This document shows, one piece after another, positions 1 through 7,081 of a DNA stretch of 27,551 nt. A program made the position numbers and the translations under genes. The DNA comes from Flavobacteriales bacterium UBA1959. GTDB taxonomy: Bacteria > Bacteroidota > Bacteroidia > Flavobacteriales_D > Sanyastnellaceae. The stretch lies in NCBI GenBank assembly GCA_002336085.1, contig DDEH01000048.1, forward strand, positions 6,212-33,762, in the 5' to 3' direction. The notes under the pieces were generated by a model, which was given only the letters and a program-made list of their open reading frames with translations, made no database searches and was not told the DNA's origin. The stretch's first letter is position 1; every line of letters starts with the position of its first letter.

Positions 1-563
1 AATTCCCAAGAAAGCCCCGCCCTTTCACAAAGTTCTTGTGCAATAGCAAAACAGTGGTTGGTGAAATTTGCTGCGAAGACTGCAGTAATATGCGCTGTTT
101 GCCGTTCGAGTTCTGTCAGGACATGCATTTCGGAGGCAATGAGATCTGCAAATGCAGTTACGACCCCAAGATGCTCAGAATCGCAAGAGATTGCCATGGG
201 AAAGCTTTGGTTGGAATCGTTGGTTCCAGGGACAATGCTCTGAATAGGCCAAAGAACGGCACCGGGTGTTTTGGGATTGGGCAAGCAGCCACTGAAGTGA
301 ATAAAAAATGGGCCTGCGGGCAATTCAGCGATGACGTCAAAAACAGCATCGTCAGAAGTGGCAATGAGCACAGCGTCAACACGAGAAGAAATGTCTCTCG
401 GTTGGGAGACGATTGTAGCATCGTTGGCTTCAAAACCTTCGGGCAGGACTCCGGACCGGTTGCAAAAGACGGCGATGTGAATTCCTTGCCTTTGCCATGC
501 GTGGCCAAGCGCATTAGCTACATTGCCATTTCCTATCAGCGCTACCGTTCGAATTTCATTCAT
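1..563 (-). CDS. DUF2520/Rossmann-like protein, 3' part cut off by the window edge
   Basis: Reading the minus strand from the ATG at 563 gives about 187 codons without a stop, running off the left edge. The protein begins MNEIRTVALIGNGNVANAL, a typical N-terminal Rossmann dinucleotide-binding turn (GNGNVA at residues 11-16). The later stretches IATSDDAV, FFIHFSGCLP and LWPIQSIVPG fit the Rossmann-like/DUF2520 family, related to NADP oxidoreductases and ProC-like proteins. The substrate of this family is not established. The ATG overlaps the last 8 bases of the ccmF reading frame, so it is probably the last visible gene of the ccm operon and may be translationally coupled to it. The visible part covers the whole Rossmann domain and the beginning of the helical C-terminal domain (HITAVFAANFTNH). 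It is broken only by the window edge; no frameshift is seen. Confidence 0.85.
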   Translation of the reverse strand, partial: MNEIRTVALIGNGNVANALGHAWQRQGIHIAVFCNRSGVLPEGFEANDATIVSQPRDISSRVDAVLIATSDDAVFDVIAELPAGPFFIHFSGCLPNPKTPGAVLWPIQSIVPGTNDSNQSFPMAISCDSEHLGVVTAFADLIASEMHVLTELERQTAHITAVFAANFTNHCFAIAQELCERAGLSWE

Positions 564-3363
564 CGCTGAGTCCGCTCGATTTTGGTGCTGTTGACTTGTT
601 GTCCCTTTTCCAACGCGCGAAAACGGCCATCCCAGATCCAATGGCCATGATGATACACCCCAACCAAAGCACATTAATAAGAGGGAAGAGCACAGCTTGC
701 ATAACGACGAAATCACGTCGTACGGAAATGTGCTCCCAAATGGTCATTTCAAGCGTCTCCTGTTGAGGATTGAAGGTTTCGATACGCATTTTGATGCCGT
801 AATCATCTGCCTCAAACATATCGGGGACTACTAAGCTATCTCTGACGATATAAAGTGGCTCATGCTGGGACCGCATGTCCTTGTTTTTGAGCTGTACACA
901 TGCTGCAATCGCCAAGTCTTTTGTCAGCAGACCTCGGTTTGGCTTTTCAGAATCGTCTATGGCTCGCAGACTATCTATTGTGAGCAGCGTATGGCCAATC
1001 AGCATACTGTCGCCCACTTGAAGGGTATGACTGCGACCGCCCATCCAGCCTTCCTCATCTGTTTCCGGCGGAGTAACTCGTCCCCATTTGATATGGGTGT
1101 ATAAATCACGGTGCAGCCAATGGCGTGTATCGGGTTCGGGCGCATTGCCCATTTGTTCATTGAGTTGAATGCGTGGCTCCAGCGTAAACTGTTTTTCACC
1201 CGGCACTCCAGACTCCCATATTCGAGCGGTTTTGGCCTGACGTTCATTGGGAAAAGGAATGAACATCCAATGGTCCTCCATGTCGTCCGTAAATTGCTCA
1301 GAGGCCTCATGGTCTTCCAGCGCTTCGAAAACCATTCCGTCGAAAAAGACAACTTCACCCGGTTCATAGACCCGAGGCTCCTTATCGAAGTAATCCATGC
1401 GAAACTTGACATGTATGCCTTCGGTGTAGCGGTCGCGATAGCTTACGAAATATTCCCCGATGTTAAGCGTGTCACCTTCCATGATGAGCAAATCTTCCCG
1501 ATTATTTAACTCTTCATTCAGTGTGCTGATATCGCCAATTTGATTTTTGGAAATGATGTTTTTTTGGCTTGTACTCAAGACAGCTCCAAAAATGACCAGT
1601 CCAAAACCAACGTGGGCGAGAGGTGATCCAATCTGCCTCCATTTTCCTTTTCCCAGTTGAATGATGTAATCCGCATTTGATGCCACCGCAAACAAGGCCG
1701 CAAATAACAATGCCACTCGAGGAACTTCCCACCATTCGAATGAGAACTGCCAGAGCAAAATGCCCGTGAGCAACATACTGACTAGTATGGGAAGAAAGAT
1801 TTTCTTTAGAACGTTACCAATATTAGTGTGCTTGTATTTCAGCCACTGAGCAAAGCCTATGCCCAGCATGATTAATACGGCCAAAGGCACTTGGACAAGG
1901 TGGTACGTTTGGTCGAAATCAGTTCCGGGTGCGAGGTTGTGCTCGCTCAAGTCACGGAGCAAATCACTGTTCCAGGATTCGCCAAGACTCGCTAAAGTGC
2001 CACTCCAGGGCTCCAGGAAATGATTAAAAACTGGCAGGCTAGTCTGCCAAGTAATGTGCGCCGCACTGACCAAAAGAAGCAAGGCTCCTACAAACATCCA
2101 GAAATCTCGGCTCCACACCGAATCTTCTCCTTCTGTCCGCTCAATGTCTGTGCGGTAAGCCTTTATCCCAATCGTAGCCATGAGCAACAGGAATAACGTT
2201 AGCGTCTCAATGGCATAGCCCTTAAAGCATGCCAGAGCGAGCGTAAAAATGGCAAATAGTGTCCATCTGCGCCACTTGCCTGGACGCAAAAGCATGATGT
2301 GTCCGAGCGTTACAAATGTCAAGAGATAGACGAGTAGCTGTGGCAGGATACCGCTGTCAACGAAACTGTGCACGGAGGTGTCTCCGAGTATTCCTGATTT
2401 GGTCAGGAATGTGCTGTACAAGACCAATAAAAAAGACAGGATGAGGAAGTAATAGGTGGTGAATAGGGCCAAGGGCTTTTTTCGGTTCCTGTTGATCAGA
2501 AGGAGGTGTCCTCCCGCGACGCTCATGATCCAAGGGACCAAGGAAGAGTTTTCCACGGGGTCCCAGGCCCAAAATCCACCGAAACTGAGTGCTTCATATG
2601 CCCAGGCACCTCCCATTAGGATTCCGGTGCCCAAGATGCCAATGGTAAAGAATGACCACCGCAGTGCGGGGCGCATCCAGCTGTTGTCGGTGCGATTGGT
2701 AAGGCCAGCGATGGCATAGGCAAAGGGAACGGACGTGGCGGCAAAGCCCAAAAAGAGTGTGGGAGGGTGGATGGTCATCCAGTAATTCTGGAGAAGTGGG
2801 TTGAGCCCTTGACCATCCTGAAACAGTGGGAAAGCGGTCAAGTAATCTGCGCGTAGTGTCCAGGGCAAACCTGCATACTGTGGGGCATCTCGAAGGAGCA
2901 AGAAGGGATCCAGACCAAGCTGAAAATCGCCAAAATAGATGCCCAGAATCATGGACGTAAGAAATACTTGAATGCCGCTTAGTGTGGCCATGGTAACTGC
3001 AGTCCACTTCGTTTTTTTTCGCAGCAGAATAAGCCCCAATACATTGTGCCAAAACATCCATAAGAGGAACCCACCCTCTTGACCACCCCAGAATGCACTT
3101 AGGATGAACCGCATGGGCATCGCGTTGTTGAGGTGCTTCCAGATGTATTGAAACTCATACCGATGAAAGCCAAAGAGAACAAAGACTAATGCAATGACGG
3201 CGAATGTGGATACTGCATGCAACTGAAAAGCGCGCTTTCCCCATTCATTCCAGCCTTGGCTAAACGAGATGACAGCTGCAACTGCAGAAGCAAAGGCCAA
3301 GGCCACTAGAAATCGGCCTGCCCATGCGAGCAAAGTCCATTCTTGAAGGTAGTCAATGCCCAT
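556..3363 (-). CDS. ccmF: Cytochrome c haem lyase subunit CcmF (CcsA/CcmF family)
   Basis: Large polytopic membrane protein of 935 residues that attaches haem to apocytochromes c together with CcmE. It has the haem-handling WWD-type motif (WAYEALSFGGFWAWDPVENS, residues 254-273) and the conserved helix IHPPTLFLG (H199) that precedes it. A second conserved histidine lies in SPLAHVGFG near the C-terminal third, and FWGGQEGG lies near residue 91. A long hydrophilic, presumably periplasmic, segment of roughly 250 residues precedes the final membrane helix. This makes it longer than the roughly 650-residue E. coli CcmF, though long versions are usual in Bacteroidota. The start ATG shares one base with the ccmE stop (TAATG), and the stop overlaps the next gene by 8 bases, so it sits inside one operon. 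No ccmG, ccmH or ccmI gene is visible nearby. Confidence 0.95.
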   Translation of the reverse strand: MGIDYLQEWTLLAWAGRFLVALAFASAVAAVISFSQGWNEWGKRAFQLHAVSTFAVIALVFVLFGFHRYEFQYIWKHLNNAMPMRFILSAFWGGQEGGFLLWMFWHNVLGLILLRKKTKWTAVTMATLSGIQVFLTSMILGIYFGDFQLGLDPFLLLRDAPQYAGLPWTLRADYLTAFPLFQDGQGLNPLLQNYWMTIHPPTLFLGFAATSVPFAYAIAGLTNRTDNSWMRPALRWSFFTIGILGTGILMGGAWAYEALSFGGFWAWDPVENSSLVPWIMSVAGGHLLLINRNRKKPLALFTTYYFLILSFLLVLYSTFLTKSGILGDTSVHSFVDSGILPQLLVYLLTFVTLGHIMLLRPGKWRRWTLFAIFTLALACFKGYAIETLTLFLLLMATIGIKAYRTDIERTEGEDSVWSRDFWMFVGALLLLVSAAHITWQTSLPVFNHFLEPWSGTLASLGESWNSDLLRDLSEHNLAPGTDFDQTYHLVQVPLAVLIMLGIGFAQWLKYKHTNIGNVLKKIFLPILVSMLLTGILLWQFSFEWWEVPRVALLFAALFAVASNADYIIQLGKGKWRQIGSPLAHVGFGLVIFGAVLSTSQKNIISKNQIGDISTLNEELNNREDLLIMEGDTLNIGEYFVSYRDRYTEGIHVKFRMDYFDKEPRVYEPGEVVFFDGMVFEALEDHEASEQFTDDMEDHWMFIPFPNERQAKTARIWESGVPGEKQFTLEPRIQLNEQMGNAPEPDTRHWLHRDLYTHIKWGRVTPPETDEEGWMGGRSHTLQVGDSMLIGHTLLTIDSLRAIDDSEKPNRGLLTKDLAIAACVQLKNKDMRSQHEPLYIVRDSLVVPDMFEADDYGIKMRIETFNPQQETLEMTIWEHISVRRDFVVMQAVLFPLINVLWLGCIIMAIGSGMAVFARWKRDNKSTAPKSSGLSDE

Positions 3364-3773
3364 TACGAAGTGGATTCATCCGTCTCAAGGGAGAGGACGT
3401 GATTGCTTTCGTTGTATTTTGAAGGACATTTCATGAGCATTTCTGTTGCATGAAATTCGCCATCGACCATCGCTCCATAGAGATCAATAGATTCACTATT
3501 TTCAAGACCCGTAGGCTTTGCCTTCTCCAAAATTACCTTGCATTTCGCACCCGATTTATCTTCCATATGGAAGACTGTTTTGGTGGGGTCTACAATGGGG
3601 TCATAAATAACAGGCTGCTCACGGACAAGTGTGCCTGAGACTTTGCATTCTTCTCCGGGAATGTTCGCCGCTTGTGCAAAGCCAACTGAACGGCTCGTGC
3701 TGGTGAACGTTGCAATGAAGGTCCCCACGAGTATAGCGACGAGCAATAAGCTCATGATGTGGCTTCGTTTCAT
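3363..3773 (-). CDS. ccmE: Haem chaperone CcmE, cysteine (CXXXY) type
   Basis: 136-residue periplasmic haem chaperone with one N-terminal membrane anchor (residues about 6-24), then a small beta-barrel OB-fold domain (KVSGTLV, VFHMEDKSG, IDLYGAMVDGEFHA). In classical CcmE a histidine in an HXXXY motif binds haem covalently. Here the aligned motif is C116-P-S-K-Y120, so cysteine replaces histidine, as in the cysteine-type CcmE proteins described from Desulfovibrio and archaea. I chose the ATG at 3773 because it overlaps the stop of the upstream ccmD-like gene as ATGA. The frame stays open further upstream, but that part has no CcmE-like character. The start also leaves a well-formed anchor. 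The stop overlaps the ccmF start by one base. Confidence 0.92.
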   Translation of the reverse strand: MKRSHIMSLLLVAILVGTFIATFTSTSRSVGFAQAANIPGEECKVSGTLVREQPVIYDPIVDPTKTVFHMEDKSGAKCKVILEKAKPTGLENSESIDLYGAMVDGEFHATEMLMKCPSKYNESNHVLSLETDESTS

Positions 3774-3964
3774 TGCTTGTTCGATTCTGTCGGGTTGAGT
3801 AAACGCTCCATTTTTTTCAAGCGCGCTTCCGCGCGCCACATCCAAATTCCAAAGCCAACGAGCAACATAAGCGTCACAGCCAACACGACCAGTGCTTTTC
3901 CGCTGCTGAAAAACCAACCTTCAAGTGGATGCGTCTGAAGCAGGATAGGTGTCAATCCAATCAT
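3770..3964 (-). CDS. ccmD: Small CcmD-like membrane protein
   Basis: A 64-residue protein with a single hydrophobic helix (ALVVLAVTLMLLVGFGIWMW, about residues 24-43) followed by a charged amphipathic tail (RAEARLKKMERLL). Size, topology and position between ccmC and ccmE fit CcmD, the small protein that helps release haem-loaded CcmE from the CcmABC complex in E. coli. Sequence similarity in this family is always low, so the name rests mainly on context. The start at 3964 makes a 4-base ATGA overlap with the ccmC stop, and its own stop overlaps the ccmE start in the same way. The open frame extends upstream to 4033, but that would overlap ccmC by more than 70 bases and is unlikely. Confidence 0.7.
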   Translation of the reverse strand: MIGLTPILLQTHPLEGWFFSSGKALVVLAVTLMLLVGFGIWMWRAEARLKKMERLLNPTESNKQ

Positions 3965-5004
3965 CGTAATTGTTTGTTCAAGCGAGTGAAACGCAAGTTG
4001 ATGCGATACATCCAAATGCCAATGAGAATCCACCCCAAAACGGCAGGGTAGAAGGCGGCTCGTAATGCACTGTCCAAGTCATAGGAGTTGAATCCTGGAT
4101 TGCCTCCTTTGCCCGGATGAAGGCTTTCCGAAAATCGGGGAAGTACCATGAGTAAAATGACAAGAATGATGAACGCAAATAAGTTGTATACCGCACTGAG
4201 GCGAGCCCGCAGCCGCTCTGACTCCAGGCTGTTCCGCAGCACCATGTATCCAGAATAGACCAGAACTGTCACCAAGGCTCCGTTTAACTGTGGATCATCT
4301 ACCCACCAGGCACCCCACGTAAAACGAGCCCAAACGCTGCCTGTGGTCAAACCAAGGAGTCCGAAGAGCAGTCCAACTTTGACCGCTGCTTCGGCTTTTT
4401 CGTCTTCGGCAATGGCTTTTGGAGTAGCAAGTTGACGTATCGAAGCTACGAAAGCGATTCCCATGAGAACGAACATGGTGAACCACATGGGTACATGGAG
4501 CATCAAATTGCGGATGGTTTCGAGAATACTTGGTTGATAGGGGAAGTGAAAGGGAAGGTTGGGCTCTGCTTCGACAATGGAAACCTTTGGAAGGACTATG
4601 GATTCATCGACAAACCTATCTGAGAGAAATAGACCGTTTTCTAAGAGGAGTGTGCCGTCGATCGGGTGGTTGATCAACACATCCCAAGACTTTGATGGCA
4701 AAGAATAGGGCAACGATAATCCAATCCGGGCATGCGTGTCGTCTAACACCTCAATCACGTTGAGCAAGGCAAGGTTCTTTTTTGAGCGAAGAATGACCTG
4801 CAATTGCTCCGGATCTTCGCTCCAGTGGGTTCCAAATCCAGTAAGATGATACTCAAGGGCGTTGCTGCCCAGTACCACTTCATTGGTGTTCTCTCCTGTT
4901 TCTCGTAGTTCGAGCAGACCAGGCCCCATAGGGACAGCGAATACCATGATTAATACATACGCAATGAGCGCGAAGCCTGCGGTTTTCCAAATGTTTTGAG
5001 CCAT
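3961..5004 (-). CDS. ccmC: Haem-handling membrane protein CcmC with an enlarged first periplasmic loop
   Basis: 347-residue CcsA/CcmC family protein that presents haem to CcmE. The WWD-type motif is present as FTWGAWWVDDPQLNGALV (about residues 228-245). The two histidines expected to bind haem are in LMLHVPMWF (about residue 169) and in SESLHPGKGG. About six membrane helices can be seen. The unusual part lies between helix 1 (residues about 8-27) and helix 2 (about 170-190). E. coli CcmC has a short loop there, whereas this protein carries about 130 mostly hydrophilic residues with a beta-rich look, including QVILRSKKNLALLNVIEVL and SWDVLINHPIDGTLLLENG. The start is 6 bases after the ccmB stop, and the stop overlaps the ccmD-like gene by 4 bases. 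Confidence 0.93.
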   Translation of the reverse strand: MAQNIWKTAGFALIAYVLIMVFAVPMGPGLLELRETGENTNEVVLGSNALEYHLTGFGTHWSEDPEQLQVILRSKKNLALLNVIEVLDDTHARIGLSLPYSLPSKSWDVLINHPIDGTLLLENGLFLSDRFVDESIVLPKVSIVEAEPNLPFHFPYQPSILETIRNLMLHVPMWFTMFVLMGIAFVASIRQLATPKAIAEDEKAEAAVKVGLLFGLLGLTTGSVWARFTWGAWWVDDPQLNGALVTVLVYSGYMVLRNSLESERLRARLSAVYNLFAFIILVILLMVLPRFSESLHPGKGGNPGFNSYDLDSALRAAFYPAVLGWILIGIWMYRINLRFTRLNKQLR

Positions 5005-5010
5005 CGGTTT

Positions 5011-5712
5011 TTAATCACTCCAAAGATAGGGGAAGAGGATGTAGCCCAAAGCCCCAAAACCGGCACTTAATGTCGCCAAAAAAAGCAAGTTATGCGCGGT
5101 ATCGAGGAATGCGACTCCATTCAAGATTTCCATTCCGTATCGTGTAGCGATTAGGATGACTGGAATGATCAATGGAAGTCCTAGGACTGCAATCAATCCA
5201 AAACCACCATTTGCCCTAACTGCCAATGCTTGAATCATTGCAAGCAGTGAAGCCATCGCCATGGCCGTGAGTTGCATGCCTCCAAAAAAAGCAAGCCCCT
5301 GGTTTCCAGATAAGTGCTCTGTGCCGAGAAAAAGTGTGAATGCCAGAAATACGATACAGGTAAGTCCACAAAGGAGAAGGCAGAAGAAGGTAATGCGCGC
5401 CAGTATCCATTCATGGGGACGCACGACATGGATGAGGTAGTTCCGCATTTCAGGCGAGTCGTCTGGCCAAGATTTTGACACGGCGTTGAACGCTGAAAAC
5501 AAAAGGACGACCCAGGCTAGGGCATTCCATGCATCGGCATCGGCTCGAGATCCTGCGACTTGGTAGCAGGTGTATACCGCGGCAATAGCAAATAGGACGA
5601 GTCCAGCCAATCCGTTTTTTTGACGCAACTCCATTTGAAATGCGTGCCGTGTTAGGTAGACGTATCGTGTCCATGATGATGCCTTGCGGCTCGAGGGAGA
5701 ACTTCCGGTCAT
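5011..5712 (-). CDS. ccmB: CcmB, membrane subunit of the CcmABCD haem-handling transporter
   Basis: 233-residue integral membrane protein with about six hydrophobic helices. The N-terminal cytoplasmic stretch YLTRHAFQMELRQKNGLAGL followed by VLLFSAFNAVSKSWPDDSPE matches the CcmB pattern, in which the first helix is followed by a conserved cytoplasmic loop. CcmB pairs with the ATPase CcmA to drive release of haem-bound CcmE. No ccmA is present in the window, so the ATPase must be encoded elsewhere or be replaced. The gene starts 3 bases after the exonuclease stop and ends 6 bases before ccmC, consistent with a single transcript starting upstream of the exonuclease gene. Confidence 0.9.
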   Translation of the reverse strand: MTGSSPSSRKASSWTRYVYLTRHAFQMELRQKNGLAGLVLFAIAAVYTCYQVAGSRADADAWNALAWVVLLFSAFNAVSKSWPDDSPEMRNYLIHVVRPHEWILARITFFCLLLCGLTCIVFLAFTLFLGTEHLSGNQGLAFFGGMQLTAMAMASLLAMIQALAVRANGGFGLIAVLGLPLIIPVILIATRYGMEILNGVAFLDTAHNLLFLATLSAGFGALGYILFPYLWSD

Positions 5713-5715
5713 GGA

Positions 5716-6279
5716 TCAGTCATTCAAGTTTAACAAGTCCATGGGTTTGGCGATGGCTTGGAAGAGTCGTGCCATATTACGTGCATCCTCGATAGCTCGG
5801 TGCTGCGTGCCGCTGTAGGATAGTCCTTCCAATTCCATGGCATTTTTGAGTCCGATTTGATTTTTACTTTTCTTCCATCGGCTGTAGTGGTGCTGCAGGC
5901 AAGCGTGGTAGCGCAACCAAGGCAGTTCCATTTCGTGGAGACGACTGTCGTTGAGCAATTGTCGTTTGTCAAATTCTCCCCAACTCATGAGGACGGTTCG
6001 AACTTCCCTAGGATTCATCCAGTCCTCGAACGCCTCAACGGCCTCATCGAACTGCGGAGCCCCCTCAATGTCGCGCTGCGTAATGCTGGTGAGTTGTGTG
6101 CAAAATTTGGAAATTTCTGGATGAAGCAACGGGCGAATGAAAAGGCAAAATTCGGAGATTATTTCAAGGTTTTCATCTACTTTGACCGCGCCAATTTCTA
6201 TGATTTCCACTTGTTTCGGCGCTCGGCTTCTCCAGCATGTTGCCTCGAGATCGTAGATGATAAAGTGCCGCTGGTCCAT
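5716..6279 (-). CDS. DEDDh-family 3'-5' exonuclease (KapD/ERI-1-like)
   Basis: 187-residue protein of the DnaQ-like exonuclease fold. All five catalytic residues can be placed: D10 and E12 in FIIYDLEATCW, D104 in SWGEFDKRQ, and H160 and D165 in HRAIEDARN. The tryptophan after ATC and the short length resemble the ERI-1/KapD subgroup rather than the DNA polymerase proofreading subunit. The substrate is not known from sequence; RNA or single-stranded DNA 3' ends are both possible. It is the first gene of the ccm operon, and ccmB follows after 3 bases. The ATG lies only 5 bases after a TATCTTTG promoter box on this strand, so the mRNA is probably leaderless or nearly so. The link to cytochrome maturation may be only shared transcription. 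Confidence 0.9.
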   Translation of the reverse strand: MDQRHFIIYDLEATCWRSRAPKQVEIIEIGAVKVDENLEIISEFCLFIRPLLHPEISKFCTQLTSITQRDIEGAPQFDEAVEAFEDWMNPREVRTVLMSWGEFDKRQLLNDSRLHEMELPWLRYHACLQHHYSRWKKSKNQIGLKNAMELEGLSYSGTQHRAIEDARNMARLFQAIAKPMDLLNLND

Positions 6280-6284
6280 GGGAA

Positions 6285-6292
6285 CAAAGATA
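6285..6292 (-). promoter_or_regulatory. Bacteroidota -7 promoter box for the exonuclease-ccm operon
   Basis: TATCTTTG on the minus strand is an exact match to the TAnnTTTG consensus of the Bacteroidota housekeeping sigma factor. It ends 5 bases before the ATG at 6279. I found no clear TTG -33 element at normal spacing. Confidence 0.6.
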
Positions 6293-6295
6293 GGG

Positions 6296-6308
6296 ACTGA
6301 TGATCAGT
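6296..6308. promoter_or_regulatory. Perfect 13-bp inverted repeat, possible operator
   Basis: ACTGAT-G-ATCAGT is a perfect inverted repeat with a one-base centre. It sits between the divergent exonuclease-ccm and cobB genes, immediately upstream of the minus-strand -7 box, where a bound protein would block or contact RNA polymerase. No regulator is identified, and chance remains possible in 80 bases of spacer. Confidence 0.35.
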
Positions 6309-6348
6309 GTTTCGGCTTAAAGTCAAGAGGTTGGATGCAAACGGTGGG

Positions 6349-6356
6349 TATCTTCG
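6349..6356 (+). promoter_or_regulatory. Probable -7 promoter box for cobB
   Basis: TATCTTCG differs by one base from TAnnTTTG and ends 3 bases before the cobB ATG at 6360. A TTGG lies 15 bases upstream of the box, closer than the usual -33 spacing. If used, the cobB mRNA would start at or next to its start codon. Confidence 0.45.
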
Positions 6357-6359
6357 CAC

Positions 6360-7049
6360 ATGATTCAGCCCCAAAAACTGGTCGTTTTATCGGGCGCTGG
6401 TATGAGCGCCGAGAGTGGTATTCCAACTTTTCGAGGAGATGGGGGACTCTGGGAAGGCCAGCGTGTGGAAGACGTCGCTACGCCAGAGGCATGGGATTCC
6501 AAACCTGAATTGGTGCGCAGATTCTACAACGAACGTCGAAAACACCTCATGCATTGCCTGCCCAACGCGGGTCATGAGATTATCGCCCGATGGGAAGCAA
6601 ACTGTGAAGTTCAAATTATCACTCAAAATGTCGATGATTTGCATGAACGCGCCGGTTCAAGTGCTGTGTTGCATTTGCATGGTGAATTGATGAAGGCGCG
6701 CAGCCTTGGACCTAGCGAAGCCGTGACGGAAATGACGAAATGGAAAATGAATGCTTCGGACCAATGTTCTGAGGGCTTTGGCCTTCGGCCGCACATTGTT
6801 TGGTTTGGCGAGGAAGTGCCAGCCATGGATCTTGCCGTGCCCCTCGTGAAATCTGCGGATTGCTTGGTTGTTGTGGGGACTTCGTTGCAGGTATACCCTG
6901 CAGCCCAGTTGGCTTACATTGCCTCGCCTGGTGTTCCGATTCATTTGGTTGACCCGTCAGCAGCATCGCTTGCACTGGAACCAACCTATCGTTGGCCTCA
7001 CAACGCGTCCAAAGGGCTGGCAATGTTAGATGCAGCATGGTTCGGATAG
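6360..7049 (+). CDS. cobB: NAD-dependent protein deacylase (sirtuin, CobB type, zinc cysteines missing)
   Basis: 229-residue sirtuin that removes acyl groups from lysine using NAD+. The family motifs are all visible: GAGMSAESGIPTFRG (12-26), TQNVDDLH (88-95), catalytic H107 in HLHGEL, and VVGTSLQVYPAAQL. Y56 and R59 in FYNERR match the YXXR pair that lets CobB and SIRT5 accept acidic acyl groups, so desuccinylase or demalonylase activity is plausible. The small zinc module is degraded: where E. coli CobB has four cysteines, only C135 remains in this region. Many short bacterial sirtuins lack zinc in the same way. The gene is divergent from the ccm operon and convergent with the biotin carboxylase gene (32 bases between stops). 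Confidence 0.93.
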   Translation: MIQPQKLVVLSGAGMSAESGIPTFRGDGGLWEGQRVEDVATPEAWDSKPELVRRFYNERRKHLMHCLPNAGHEIIARWEANCEVQIITQNVDDLHERAGSSAVLHLHGELMKARSLGPSEAVTEMTKWKMNASDQCSEGFGLRPHIVWFGEEVPAMDLAVPLVKSADCLVVVGTSLQVYPAAQLAYIASPGVPIHLVDPSAASLALEPTYRWPHNASKGLAMLDAAWFG

Positions 7050-7081
7050 CACTGAATACCGATCACATCGTTGCCATTCCA

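Noticed and set aside
36..569. A 177-codon plus-strand frame at the left edge
   Set aside because: The minus strand carries a clear Rossmann/DUF2520 protein over the same bases; the plus frame has no recognisable motif and a cysteine-rich, irregular composition.
3774..3917. An N-terminal extension of CcmE by 48 codons
   Set aside because: It would overlap most of the ccmD-like gene and add no CcmE-like sequence; the ATGA overlap at 3770-3773 favours the shorter form.
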